A stretch of 64,000 nucleotides of DNA from JACKII01 sp041687435 (GCA_041687435.1 JAWLBX010000003.1:62001-126000); one strand, 5' to 3'; positions 1-8,194 are shown, counted from the stretch's first letter. Numbers and translations: made by a program. The notes: generated by a model not told the origin, from the sequence alone.

Positions 1-2
1 TG

Positions 3-197
3 CAGAACTTGGTGCAAGTGGCGCAGACGGACGGGCTCCTGGACGCCTTTACCGTCCATGTCCGCATGCTGCGGCCAGTGCATTGGGACGATGGCCTGGC
101 CATTATCGGCCGGCGCGACGAAACGGGGCGGATCGTCGAGGTCCGCGCCATTGGGCCGGAAGGCAAGCCCACCAACGACTTGGTGCGGTTGGATTAG
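3..197 (+). CDS. 3' end of a hotdog/MaoC-like protein (partial)
   Basis: The open frame enters from the left edge with no start codon and ends at a stop at 195-197, so only the last 64 codons are visible. The pattern LDAFTVHVRMLRPV, then DDGLAIIGRR and GRIVEVRAIGPEG, resembles the C-terminal strands of hotdog-fold acyl dehydratases (FAS1-like/MaoC). The fragment is too short for certainty. It lies about 50 nt upstream of the Nudix gene in the same direction and could be co-transcribed with it. The family call is an inference from the strand pattern, not from catalytic residues. Confidence 0.4.
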   Translation, partial: QNLVQVAQTDGLLDAFTVHVRMLRPVHWDDGLAIIGRRDETGRIVEVRAIGPEGKPTNDLVRLD

Positions 198-244
198 GAC
201 CGGCTATAATCCGGGTGGTAAATCCCGGAGACAGAGAGCCTTTG

Positions 245-871
245 GTGTTTTTCGAAACGGATTATGAGCGGCTGCGTGCCGGAATTGCCGCCAACATGGC
301 CGCGTTCCGGCCAAAACTGGCGGCGTCGGTGGGCCTGAAGCGGGCGGCGGTGGCGATTGCCGTCACGGACGATGATCAGGGCGCGCCCGCGTTTTTCCTG
401 ACCAAGCGGGCGCCGCGCCTGAACGCGCATTCCGGGCAATGGGCGCTGCCGGGCGGGCGGCTCGACCCGGGCGAGGATGCGGTGACCGCGGCGCTGCGGG
501 AGATGGACGAGGAAATCGGCGTGCGGTTGGGCGCTGGCAATGTGCTGGGCATGCTGGACGACTACCCGACGCGCTCCGGCTATTGCATCACGCCGGTGGT
601 GGTCTGGGCCGGGCCCGACGTGGCGACCAGGCTGAACCCGGATGAGGTCGCCCGCCTGCACCGCATCCCGCTCGCCCATCTGGCGCCGGACGAGGTGGTG
701 GAACTGGCGCCGATCCCGGAAAGCGAACACCCGCTGGTGCGCGTGCATATCGCCGAAAGCCATGTGCACGCGCCGACCGCCGCCTTGATCTACCAATTCC
801 GCGAGGTCGCCCTCGCTGGCCGCCACACGCCCGTGGCCCACCTGGAACAGCCGAAATGGGCTTGGCGGTAG
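245..871 (+). CDS. Nudix hydrolase, CoA pyrophosphatase-like
   Basis: This 208-residue protein has a perfect Nudix box (GX5EX7REUXEEXGU) at about residues 70-92: GGRLDPGE followed by REMDEEIGV. The preceding LTKRAPRLNAHSGQW matches the segment that marks CoA-diphosphatase (NudL/YeaB) relatives, LLTxRxxxLRxHxGQ. The likely reaction is hydrolysis of a nucleoside diphosphate derivative such as CoA, with Mg2+ bound by the box glutamates. I placed the start at the GTG at 245, with a GGAG at 227-230 upstream. A TTG at 242 is in frame and equally possible. The substrate is not fixed by the sequence. Confidence 0.85.
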   Translation: MFFETDYERLRAGIAANMAAFRPKLAASVGLKRAAVAIAVTDDDQGAPAFFLTKRAPRLNAHSGQWALPGGRLDPGEDAVTAALREMDEEIGVRLGAGNVLGMLDDYPTRSGYCITPVVVWAGPDVATRLNPDEVARLHRIPLAHLAPDEVVELAPIPESEHPLVRVHIAESHVHAPTAALIYQFREVALAGRHTPVAHLEQPKWAWR

Positions 872-908
872 GGGCGGGTTCCCTCTCCGCGATGAGCCAT
901 CATAAAGC

Positions 909-1334
909 TCAACCTCCGCCCGCAGTCGCAACGCCATGGCGTGCAATCGCGGCGATGGCATCGGCCGGGCTGATGCCGATGGCGTGGGCGGCATAATAAA
1001 GACCGGCCAGAATGGTGGTGACCAGAACGAAGCCGCCGACGCAGGCGACCAGTCGCTGCTGATACATCTGCCAGCGAGCGACGGCGATGGCGGCCTGTTG
1101 GTCTTCCAGCCGCTGCGAATCGAAGGAGGGGTCTGAGAGCCGTTCGGCCCAGGCTTCGCGCGTCATCCGGCCGTGCGGGTCCAGGAAGCTGACCGGGCTG
1201 GCGGTCAGCAGGACCGCATGGACGAAGGTCGGCACCAGGGTCGAGAACAGGATCAAGGTCAGCCAGATGCCATCGGTCAGCGGTGCCGCCGCAGCCTTGG
1301 CAATCTCGCCAGCTACGTCGAAGCTGAACCCGCG
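909..1334 (-). pseudogene. C-terminal part of the repeat-bearing membrane protein (out of frame)
   Basis: Downstream of the hexamer repeat, the minus-strand frame that reads as a plausible protein is not the one used upstream of it. This frame gives GFSFDVAGEIAKAAAAPLTD, then a hydrophobic span WLTLILFSTLVPTFVHAVLL. A soluble stretch follows (HGRMTREAWAERLSD, IAVARWQMYQQR), then a second membrane span and the stop at 909. It has no start of its own apart from reading through the repeat. A single extra base in the CCC run at 1329-1331 would join it to the upstream frame. It is therefore probably the tail of the 1313-2350 gene, separated by a frameshift or a sequencing error. Confidence 0.6.
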
Positions 1335-2350
1335 CCAGCGCCAGCGACAGCGCCAGCGACAGCGACAGCGCCAGCGACAGCGCCAGCGACAGCGCCAGCG
1401 ACAGCGACAGCGCCAGCGCCAGCGACAGCGACAGCGCCAGCGCCAGCGACAGCGACAGCGCCAGCGCCAGCGACAGCGCCAGCGACAGCGACAGCGCCAG
1501 CGCCAGCGACAGCGCCAGCGACAGCGACAGCGACAGCGCCAGCGCCAGCGACAGCGACAGCGCCAGCGCCAGCGACAGCGCCAGCGACAGCGAAAGCGCC
1601 AGCGCCAGCGAAAGCGCCAGCGACAGCGACAGCGACAGCGCCAGCGCCAGCGCCAGCGCCAGCGCCAGCGACAGCGAAAGCGAAAGCGCCAGCGACAGCG
1701 AAAGCGAAAGCGCCAGCGACAGCGCCAGCGAAAGCGACAGCGAAATTTCCTTCCCTGAGAAAAAGGAGAAGAAATATCACGCCGCCGGCTGCGAAGCCGA
1801 ACGCTCCACGGAGCAGCCACTTTCGGCTACCGTGCCCCTGATCGCGCCAACGTTGCTCCAATTGTTCTTGCCAGCGTTCGGCACGGGGTGTCCACCAGCG
1901 GAAGAACAGAAACAGAGCCGGTGGCGCCAGCGCGATTGCGATCCCGAGCGCGATGCGCGTCGCGGTGCCCAGCGGCTTGGCCAGCGGCTGGCCGAGGAGG
2001 CTGCCATCGCTCAGGTGCGCCGCCCAGGCAAGCCAGAACAGCGCCCAGGAATAGGCCATCGCAATCGCGATGGAAAGCACTCGCGCGAACCAGCCGTTGC
2101 TGGGGCCGTAAAAGTGGTCTAGCCAGTCGAGCAGGCCGTTGAGCGCATCTGCATAACGCTCTGCTATGTGGCGCTGGCGTAGGGCATGGGCGGCTTCGGT
2201 GCGGTGGGCCGCAAGGTTCAGAAGATCATCGCGGCGTTGACGGATGATACTGCGAACATAAGCCAGTAGGGCGACAAGCCCTCCGACGCCGCCGCCAATG
2301 CCACCGACCCAGGCGAGTATTGTTTGGGCCAAGCCTGCACTCTCTCCCAC
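1313..2350 (-). CDS. Multi-pass membrane protein running into an Ala-Gly/Val/Phe repeat
   Basis: I do not recognise the family. The protein has a hydrophobic N-terminus (TILAWVGGIGGGVGGLVALLAYV) and a soluble stretch rich in Arg and His (QRRDDLLNLAAHRTEAAHAL). Further membrane spans follow (FARVLSIAIAMAYSWALFWLAW, GIAIALAPPALFLFFRW, GAFGFAAGGVIFLLLFL). It then reads into about 136 residues alternating Ala with Gly, Val or Phe, and stops at 1313, just after the repeat. I chose the GTG at 2350 because AAGGGGAG lies six bases upstream; a TTG at 2383 is also in frame. The true protein probably continues in the other frame (909-1334). Confidence 0.6.
   Translation of the reverse strand: MGESAGLAQTILAWVGGIGGGVGGLVALLAYVRSIIRQRRDDLLNLAAHRTEAAHALRQRHIAERYADALNGLLDWLDHFYGPSNGWFARVLSIAIAMAYSWALFWLAWAAHLSDGSLLGQPLAKPLGTATRIALGIAIALAPPALFLFFRWWTPRAERWQEQLEQRWRDQGHGSRKWLLRGAFGFAAGGVIFLLLFLREGNFAVAFAGAVAGAFAFAVAGAFAFAVAGAGAGAGAGAVAVAVAGAFAGAGAFAVAGAVAGAGAVAVAGAGAVAVAVAGAVAGAGAVAVAGAVAGAGAVAVAGAGAVAVAGAGAVAVAGAVAGAVAGAVAVAGAVAGAGAGSAST
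1335..1742. repeat. 68-copy hexanucleotide tandem repeat
   Basis: An unbroken six-base grid of the form xyAGCG, where xy is CC, AC or AA, runs for 408 bp (68 units by position). Because the period is six, every reading frame on both strands stays open. On the minus strand the frames read Ala-(Gly/Val/Phe), Arg-(Trp/Cys/Phe) or Leu-(Ala/Ser). The two variable bases fall so that, in the Ala frame, GGC, GTC and TTC occur but TGC (Cys) does not. The array lies inside a coding region for a membrane protein. Confidence 0.97.
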
Positions 2351-2503
2351 CCGAAGCTCCCCTTCATGCCGTTCGACATGCAATATTAAAGCAACAGGCT
2401 AGTGCGGTTCGGCGCAGTGGGAAACCCGCTTGCAATCGGGGCTTTACACTGGCGGGAAAAATCCCGGATCGCCCTTGCGCGCGTCCGGGAAACGGGAGGC
2501 CCC

Positions 2504-3736
2504 TCAGTCGACCAGCGCTTGGTAGGCGAGGACGCGCAGTTCGCGGCGGACGGGGTAGGTGCTGCTGGGCATGAGCTGGGTCAGGAACACCACGGCCATG
2601 TCCTCCTCCGGGTCGCACCAGAAGGCGGTGCTGGCGGCGCCGCCCCAGGCATACTCGCCCGGGCTGCCGAGGATTTGCGCTTTGGCCGGGTCGAGCGTGA
2701 CCGAAAAGCCCAGGCCGAATCCGATGCCGTAATACGGGCTTTCCGAGAATGTCGGCTGGCCCATGTCCGCCATGTCACCGGGCAGGTGGTTGGTGGTCAT
2801 CAATTCCACGGTCTTGCGGCCCAGCAGCCGCACACCGTCCAATTCGCCCTCGTTCAGCATGAACTGGCAGAAGCGCATGTAGTCGTGTGCGGTGGAGCAG
2901 AGGCCGCCGCCGCCGCTCGCGACCGGCGGCATGGCGTTGTAGCGGGGGCTATCCTGGGCGTCGTCGATCAGGGCGAGGCCGCCATCCGGCTTGCGCGTGT
3001 AATTGCAGGCGAAACGGTCGAGCTTGTCCGCCGGCACGAAGAAATCGGTATCAACCATGCCGAGCGGCTTGATCACCTTCTCGCGCAGAAACACATCGAA
3101 CGGCTCACCGCTGATTTGCTGCACCAGATAGCCCAGCACGTCCGTCGCCACGGAATAGTTCCATTCCGTGCCCGGCTGGGCGATCAGTGGCGCTTCCACC
3201 AGCTTGTCGATCACTTCCTGTAGCGACTGGTTCTCGCCCCAGTTGAAATCGATCCCGCGCGAGCGGTAGAGCGCATCGACCGGGTTGGATTCCATGAAGC
3301 CATAGGTCAGGCCGGATGTGTGGGAAAGCAGGTCGCGAAAGGTGATTTCCCGGTGCGCCGGTTCGGTCGCGATGGTGCCGCGGCTGCCGCCGGTCATCAC
3401 CCGCATGTTCGCGAAGCCGGGCGCGTAGCGGCTGATCGGGTCGTCGAGCTGGAAGTGGCCGTCCTCGTACAGCATCATGATGGCGGTCGTGGTCAACGGC
3501 TTGGTCATGGAATAGATGCGGAAGATCGTGTCGAGTTCGGCCGGCTTGCCGCGTTCGATATCCCGCTGGCCGGTAACGCCGACATGTACGATTTCGCCCC
3601 CACGCATGACGGCGGTCAGCGCGCACGGAAGCTTGCCGGAGCCGACCCATTTTTCGCGCCAGGCATCGATCCGGGCGAGGCGTTCAGCGGAGAGGCCGAC
3701 GGCCTCCGGGGTGGCGGTGGTGGCGATGGCGGGCAT
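2504..3736 (-). CDS. Serine hydrolase, class C beta-lactamase/esterase family
   Basis: The protein is 410 residues. It carries the SxxK motif as SMTK (Ser76 nucleophile, Lys79) and a Tyr-containing second motif YSV at residues 194-196 within WNYSVATDVLGYLV. A late WGGAAST segment replaces the KTG-type motif. This pattern is typical of EstB/LACTB-like penicillin-binding-protein relatives that act as esterases rather than true beta-lactamases. No signal peptide is evident, so it is probably cytoplasmic. The ATG at 3736 is preceded by AAAGG; an in-frame ATG at 3763 would add nine residues. Its substrate is unknown. It is transcribed leftward and sits alone. Confidence 0.85.
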   Translation of the reverse strand: MPAIATTATPEAVGLSAERLARIDAWREKWVGSGKLPCALTAVMRGGEIVHVGVTGQRDIERGKPAELDTIFRIYSMTKPLTTTAIMMLYEDGHFQLDDPISRYAPGFANMRVMTGGSRGTIATEPAHREITFRDLLSHTSGLTYGFMESNPVDALYRSRGIDFNWGENQSLQEVIDKLVEAPLIAQPGTEWNYSVATDVLGYLVQQISGEPFDVFLREKVIKPLGMVDTDFFVPADKLDRFACNYTRKPDGGLALIDDAQDSPRYNAMPPVASGGGGLCSTAHDYMRFCQFMLNEGELDGVRLLGRKTVELMTTNHLPGDMADMGQPTFSESPYYGIGFGLGFSVTLDPAKAQILGSPGEYAWGGAASTAFWCDPEEDMAVVFLTQLMPSSTYPVRRELRVLAYQALVD

Positions 3737-3886
3737 GGGACTTGGGCCTTTGTTGCGGATCATACTCTGTTGGCCGCAAACCTTACGCCATCCGCCGCGC
3801 CGCGGCCTAGACCGTTTTCCAATCTGGCCGGACTGCCTGGCGATCGGGTGGCCGGATTGAGGGCGGAGAGGTCCGGCCCATGGCAC

Positions 3887-3914
3887 AAAAAAGGCGGCTC
3901 CCGAAGGAGCCGCC
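3887..3914 (-). terminator. Intrinsic terminator of the PEP-CTERM gene
   Basis: A perfect 9-bp stem, GGCGGCTCC (3893-3901) with GGAGCCGCC (3906-3914), encloses a four-base loop. Six A residues precede it on the plus strand (3887-3892), so the minus-strand transcript has a hairpin followed by six U residues. It lies 33 bases beyond the stop of the leftward gene at 3947. Confidence 0.9.
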
Positions 3915-3946
3915 CCGTTGCACGCCGTGAAGCGTTTTCGCAGTGG

Positions 3947-4615
3947 TTAGCCGCGGCGACGCACCAAGCCGAGGGCCAGCAGGCCGCCACCGATCAGGGC
4001 GAGGCTGGCAGGCGCCGATACGCCCGTTGGGTCCGGATTTACCGGCGTTGCCGACAGGCTGCTGAATTCGAAGGCGTTGCTCGAGGCTTCGAACCACACC
4101 TCATCGAACACGCCAGAGAAGGTAGCATAGACAGAGCCGGTCGGCGGGCTCGTCAGAATATAGGGCGGAGTGACGTCGGTCTGATTGAACGGACCGCCGA
4201 CGGGAGTTCCATCCAGATAGAACGTCAGGCCGTTGTAGTCATCCGGCGAACCCCAAAGGAAGCTGAGGCTGTTTTGATCCTGCGTAAAGCTCAGCTTTGC
4301 CGGGTTGCTCGGGTTGTTCGGGCCGACGGCGAAATAATGCAGCGTCGCAGCACCCGGGAGGGAGCTGGAGAAACTGTTGAGGTCCGTCGTCTCGTCGAAC
4401 GGGGAACGGGAAACGGCCGTGTTGCCGCCGGTGACGATCGTCGGCGCGGCTGTCCAGAAGGCAGACGCCGGCAGCCCGACCGTCGCCGTGTTGGAACTGT
4501 TGTCCACCAGGCTGTAGTCGTTCGGGCCCAGCACACTCGTCAGCGAGACAGCGCTGGCTGCGAGCGGGGCCAAGGCGATGGCCGCGGCTGCGATGGATGT
4601 GAAAATCGGGTTCAT
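3947..4615 (-). CDS. Secreted PEP-CTERM-type protein
   Basis: This is a 222-residue exported protein. It has a signal peptide (MNPIFTSIAAAAIALAPLAASA) and a Ser/Asn/Pro-rich, beta-strand-like body. The C-terminal sorting signal is VSAPASLALIGGGLLALGLVRRRG: a short V-A-P-A motif, a membrane helix and a basic tail. In the family this signal is processed by an exosortase, and the product goes to the cell surface or extracellular matrix. The middle (LSFTQDQNSLSFLWGSPDDY) resembles bacterial Npu/DUF-type surface modules, but I cannot name it. The ATG at 4615 is preceded by AGGAG. A strong terminator follows, so it is a single-gene unit. No exosortase is encoded in the window. Confidence 0.8.
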   Translation of the reverse strand: MNPIFTSIAAAAIALAPLAASAVSLTSVLGPNDYSLVDNSSNTATVGLPASAFWTAAPTIVTGGNTAVSRSPFDETTDLNSFSSSLPGAATLHYFAVGPNNPSNPAKLSFTQDQNSLSFLWGSPDDYNGLTFYLDGTPVGGPFNQTDVTPPYILTSPPTGSVYATFSGVFDEVWFEASSNAFEFSSLSATPVNPDPTGVSAPASLALIGGGLLALGLVRRRG

Positions 4616-4642
4616 TAAGGATGCTCCTGTATAACGGGTCTC

Positions 4643-4694
4643 GTTATTGATATGCAATCTGCATGCCAAAATGGCATACAGATTTATCAATAAC
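4643..4694. repeat. Nested long inverted repeat (52 bases)
   Basis: GTTATTGATA (4643-4652) pairs perfectly with TATCAATAAC (4685-4694). Inside it, AATCTG pairs with CAGATT and ATGCC with GGCAT, around an AAAAT loop. The only interruptions are a TGC bulge and one C/A mismatch. The element sits 28 bases upstream of the PEP-CTERM start and 67 bases beyond the stop of the demethylase gene, in an AT-rich gap. It has no U-run, so it does not look like a standard terminator. It could be an operator, a 5' leader hairpin, or a mobile or recombination element. Confidence 0.85.
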
Positions 4695-4761
4695 TTATAT
4701 GAGTATGCATTTGACTTACGGCGAGGAGTTGTAAAAAGCCTTGTCAGTCGAACCGAAATTT

Positions 4762-5703
4762 TTACACAACGGAGCTTGATTTGCCCGGGCGAGGTTGTCC
4801 TGCAGGGAAGCGTGTGCGGGCGTGGAGGTGTTCGAGCAGCGGCTGGCGGAACACCGCGAAAGATTTGTAGGCATCCATTTCCGGCGCCATGGTTTCGATG
4901 GCGTTCAGCAGGCGCCGCGCACGTTCGGGATCGGCGGTGATGTCGCCAAGTGCAGCCTGATAAATGCGGATGCCAAAGCAGACCGCGCCCGTCTCCGGCA
5001 GCCGCATGAGTGTCTGGCGTTCGGACCGGAACCAAACAATATGCGGCAGGTTTTCGGCCGTAAAGCCAGGATCGGCGGCAGTGCGGCCGTGGCCAGTCGG
5101 CTGGAACAGGGCGTCGTCATCGACCAGCGACCAATTCATGCGCCAGACCGGCTTGTCCGCCTTCAGGTGCTGGAAAAACCGGTCGACTTGCCGGGCCATA
5201 CGCTTCGCATACAGGGGTACGGGACTGTGAATCGCCGCCATTGGCTTGCCTAACTTGTCCGCCAGGCGCCACCGTGTCGGGAAGCAAAGGCTGGCGGCGG
5301 TTAGGCGGTAGGGCTCCCCGACGGCGGGCGATTGCATCAGACAGAAATCTTCCTGCACCAGCCGCCCCGCGGTCATCAGGTGCGGCTCATCCGTGGTGAG
5401 GTTCACGCGCCGCGCCGGTCCAATGCAGAGCAAGTTGCTAGCGCGTGCATACAGCCCGGGGAAACGGGCCGGCAGATGGGAAACGAGCCTTGCGAGCAAT
5501 TCGTTCTGCGCCGCTTCGCTGCCGGGCAGGCTCGCGAACACTTCCTCGCGGCGCTCGGCCAGCAAGCGGTCTTTTTCGGCCAGTTGCTCCTCCAGGCTGC
5601 CATCCGGGGCAATCCACTCCGAAGGCGCGAGAGGGCGCAGGGCCATGGCCATTCGCCATGGCCCGTCCTCTATGGGAAACGGCGGGAATGCCTGACCATT
5701 CAT
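4762..5703 (-). CDS. Haem-dependent oxidative N-demethylase family (DUF3445)
   Basis: The 313-residue product matches DUF3445 in its ordered landmarks. These are an N-terminal proline-rich stretch ending MALRPLAPSEWI, then QEDFCLMQ, RLTAASLCFPTRW, KLGKPMAAIHSPVP, MNWSLVDDDALFQP and a closing RIYQAALGDI with FAVFRQPLLEHLHAR. Family members oxidatively demethylate small secondary or tertiary amines such as dimethylamine, using haem. The ATG at 5703 lies eight bases beyond the stop of the VOC gene. An ATG at 5736 would overlap it. It is last in a leftward group with a VOC protein and a GMC oxidoreductase, so an oxidative catabolic role fits, but the substrate is unknown. Confidence 0.85.
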   Translation of the reverse strand: MNGQAFPPFPIEDGPWRMAMALRPLAPSEWIAPDGSLEEQLAEKDRLLAERREEVFASLPGSEAAQNELLARLVSHLPARFPGLYARASNLLCIGPARRVNLTTDEPHLMTAGRLVQEDFCLMQSPAVGEPYRLTAASLCFPTRWRLADKLGKPMAAIHSPVPLYAKRMARQVDRFFQHLKADKPVWRMNWSLVDDDALFQPTGHGRTAADPGFTAENLPHIVWFRSERQTLMRLPETGAVCFGIRIYQAALGDITADPERARRLLNAIETMAPEMDAYKSFAVFRQPLLEHLHARTRFPAGQPRPGKSSSVV

Positions 5704-5711
5704 GCCAGCGC

Positions 5712-6191
5712 TCAGGCGGCCTTTTTCGCCTGCCATGCGTCGAGCGCGGCCCGTGCCTTGCGATAGTCGGCAGGGGTATCGTCCTTCTTGGCTGAAAGCT
5801 CGATCACATATCCGTTCGGATCGCGGAAATAAATCGAATCGATGAAGTTGTGGTCCGCAACGCCGCGGGTTTCAATACCGGCGGCCTTGCCTTTTTCGAA
5901 CATTTCCTTCAGGTGCTCGGGCTCTACCTCCAGGGAAATGTGCAGATCGAAATCGTGCTGGTTCTTGAACTCGAACGGCATGTCGGGGGCCTCGAAAAAA
6001 GCCAGGAAAGAGCCGTCTGCCATTTCGAAAAACGAGTGCAGAACGCCGGTGTCACGCCCGCTCTTGGTGGTCTTGATCTCAAACGCGTCCGCCAGCGGCA
6101 GGCCCAGAAAGTCCTCATAAAACCGTCGGGTTTCTTCCGAGTCGCGGCAGCGGTAGGCGTTGTGGTGCAGGCCTTTGATCTTAATGGTCAT
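5712..6191 (-). CDS. VOC (glyoxalase/dioxygenase-fold) metalloenzyme
   Basis: This 159-residue protein has the vicinal-oxygen-chelate fold pattern. An initial GLHHNAYRCRD supplies a metal His, FYEDFLGLP is the signature, LHISLEVEPE supplies a second His, and YFRDPNGYVIELS ends with the metal Glu. Family members include glyoxalase I, extradiol dioxygenases and fosfomycin-type transferases. The sequence does not say which reaction this one performs. The start at 6191 has GGGAGG six bases upstream. It sits between the GMC oxidoreductase and the N-demethylase, all leftward, so shared regulation is likely. Confidence 0.85.
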   Translation of the reverse strand: MTIKIKGLHHNAYRCRDSEETRRFYEDFLGLPLADAFEIKTTKSGRDTGVLHSFFEMADGSFLAFFEAPDMPFEFKNQHDFDLHISLEVEPEHLKEMFEKGKAAGIETRGVADHNFIDSIYFRDPNGYVIELSAKKDDTPADYRKARAALDAWQAKKAA

Positions 6192-6309
6192 GAAACACCT
6201 CCCGTAAAAGTGGGTATGAGCTTTTGGCTTCGTCCAGAGACATGGTGCGGGGTACCCCCGCCGGCAATCGGCGTTTCGCAGAAAGCACCATTGCACCGCC
6301 GGCCATCGC

Positions 6310-8025
6310 TCATTCCCCCGCCAGAATGTGATCCGCGATCTTCTCTGCTGTCATTAGGGTCGGGCCATTGGTATTGGCGCAAGGCACACTGGGCATGATG
6401 GAGGCGTCGCAGATGCGCAGGCCCATCACGCCGCGCACCCTGCCGGTGCCGATGGTCACGGCCATCGGGTCATCGTCCGAACCCATCCGGTTGGTGCAGG
6501 AGGCATGCCAGATGCCATGCACGTTATCGCGGATGAACCCTTCCAGCACATCCTCGCTATTCATCAGGTCGTCGACGGTCGGCCCCTCTGCGATCACGTT
6601 CTTGATCAGGTAGTCGCGTGCGGCCTTGTTGCTGTCCATCGCCCAGCCGGCCAATTGGGTCATCACCTTGTTTTTGGTCGTGACCTGGGCAAACGCACGC
6701 ACGCGGTCGGAATAGGCAGCGGGGAAGGGGGTTTCGATCACGCCATGCAGGGCCGGATGCCGGTAGAAGGCGATGGCGCGGCGATAGGCATCCATCATCC
6801 GCTCCAGGTCGCGCCGGTCGCTGCACAGCTCGAAATCGACGGCTGGCTCATCACGATAATCCCGTGTCGCAAGTTTGACTTCACCCGTTGAGTAGGACTT
6901 GTAGACGCTCATCAGCAGCGAGCCTAGTCGCCAGCCGACCTCGTGCCAGGTGCTTTTGGCGATCTGGATCAGGAACATGTCGCCGGGCGGCGCATCGCCA
7001 ATGCCGGAGGAATAGCGCAGCCCCACATGGATGTGCCGTTTGATTCGGTCGGGCAGACGGTATTTCGGGTGCAGAAAGCCGGCGAGGCCAAGCGCCGGGT
7101 GCTCCATCAGGTTTTGGCCAACGCCGGGCAGGGCGTGCCTCACTTGGATACCCATGTCACGCAAATGCCCTTCCGGGCCGATGCCGTTGCGCATCAGGTG
7201 AGCGGGCGAGTGAATCGCGCCGCAGCAGAGAATGACCTCTCGCGCGCGGAATTCCTGGGTCTGGCCCTTGTGCACCGCCTTGACGCCAACGGCCTTCAGC
7301 CCGCCCGGCGCATCGAACAGGATTTCGGAGACTTGGGTTTCGGACTGGATGGCTAGGTTGGTGCGGTGCCGCGTTTCCGGGTCCAGATAGCCGATGGCCG
7401 CGGAAACGCGGCGATCATAGATATTGGAAATGGTGATGGGAAAATAGCCGTCCTCCCATTCGCCGTTCTGGTCCTTCAGATATTGAAAGCCGGTCTCCTT
7501 GAACGCCTCGGCGACGGCATGGGCGTGGCCGGGCCAATCCTCCGGGAAAAGCCGGCGCACAGGAATGCGGCCATTCTGGCCGTGATATTCGCCGCCGAAA
7601 TCCATGTCGCGCTCAAGTTTCTTGAAGTAGGGGAAGCACTTCTCCCAACTCCAGCCCGCCGCGCCCTGGCGGCCCCAGTCATCGTAATCGTTGGGCGAAC
7701 CGCGGTTCAGCAATTGGCCGTTAATGGACGAGCCGCCGCCCATGACACGCGCCTGCTCGTATTTGCGCAGCGGCGGCCCGCCGGCTTCCGGGCGATTGTG
7801 CTCGCGCGCGCGGGTTGTGACCTTCAACTCGTTCCAGTGGAAGCGCGGGTCGAAATAGACCGTGCCGGGATAGCTGTTGTGCACCTCCGCCGGGATATTG
7901 CCGTGCGGCGTATCGATCCCTGCCTCCAGCAGCAGCACCCGATTGGCGCTTTTCGCCGACAGCCGGTTTGCCAAGACGGATCCGGCGGAGCCGCCGCCGA
8001 CGATGATGTAATCGAAATCGGTCAT
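6310..8025 (-). CDS. GMC-family FAD oxidoreductase (choline dehydrogenase-like)
   Basis: The 571-residue length is normal for the glucose-methanol-choline family. The FAD-binding GGGSAGSVLANRL lies at residues 10-22 with the acidic LLLEAG after it. The GMC signature region RVMGGGSSINGQ is present, and the C-terminal IWHASCTNRMG contains the catalytic His, followed by NGPTLMTAEKIADHIL. It should oxidise an alcohol and pass electrons to a quinone or oxygen. The ATG at 8025 gives a canonical MTDFDYIIVG start. An ATG at 8037 and a GTG at 8055 are in frame upstream. It heads a leftward cluster with the VOC and N-demethylase genes. Confidence 0.93.
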   Translation of the reverse strand: MTDFDYIIVGGGSAGSVLANRLSAKSANRVLLLEAGIDTPHGNIPAEVHNSYPGTVYFDPRFHWNELKVTTRAREHNRPEAGGPPLRKYEQARVMGGGSSINGQLLNRGSPNDYDDWGRQGAAGWSWEKCFPYFKKLERDMDFGGEYHGQNGRIPVRRLFPEDWPGHAHAVAEAFKETGFQYLKDQNGEWEDGYFPITISNIYDRRVSAAIGYLDPETRHRTNLAIQSETQVSEILFDAPGGLKAVGVKAVHKGQTQEFRAREVILCCGAIHSPAHLMRNGIGPEGHLRDMGIQVRHALPGVGQNLMEHPALGLAGFLHPKYRLPDRIKRHIHVGLRYSSGIGDAPPGDMFLIQIAKSTWHEVGWRLGSLLMSVYKSYSTGEVKLATRDYRDEPAVDFELCSDRRDLERMMDAYRRAIAFYRHPALHGVIETPFPAAYSDRVRAFAQVTTKNKVMTQLAGWAMDSNKAARDYLIKNVIAEGPTVDDLMNSEDVLEGFIRDNVHGIWHASCTNRMGSDDDPMAVTIGTGRVRGVMGLRICDASIMPSVPCANTNGPTLMTAEKIADHILAGE

Positions 8026-8194
8026 GAAAGGCGTCATCCCTGGAGTTATGGTCACTGTTGAAAGTATAGCGGCCAGACGGCGGGCCGAAAGGGTGTGCGT
8101 GCCGCTTGCGCTATCGGATGATCTTGCGGACTATGACGGCCATGACCACGCGAGGCCGCTACGACCGGCGGCGGTATTGGGATACAGTTAGATC

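Noticed and set aside
1335..1742. CRISPR array
   Set aside because: The period is six bases with no spacers.
1087..1841. Rightward Gln-Arg or Ala-Pro-Thr repeat proteins across the hexamer array
   Set aside because: A six-base repeat opens all frames; only the minus-strand frames have plausible membrane-protein sequence on both sides.
2504..3736. True class C beta-lactamase
   Set aside because: SxxK is present but the second and third motifs are of the esterase/LACTB type and there is no signal peptide.
4643..4694. Integron attC site
   Set aside because: The hairpin is suggestive, but the ends GTTATTG/CAATAAC do not fit the RYYYAAC and GTTRRRY core boxes.
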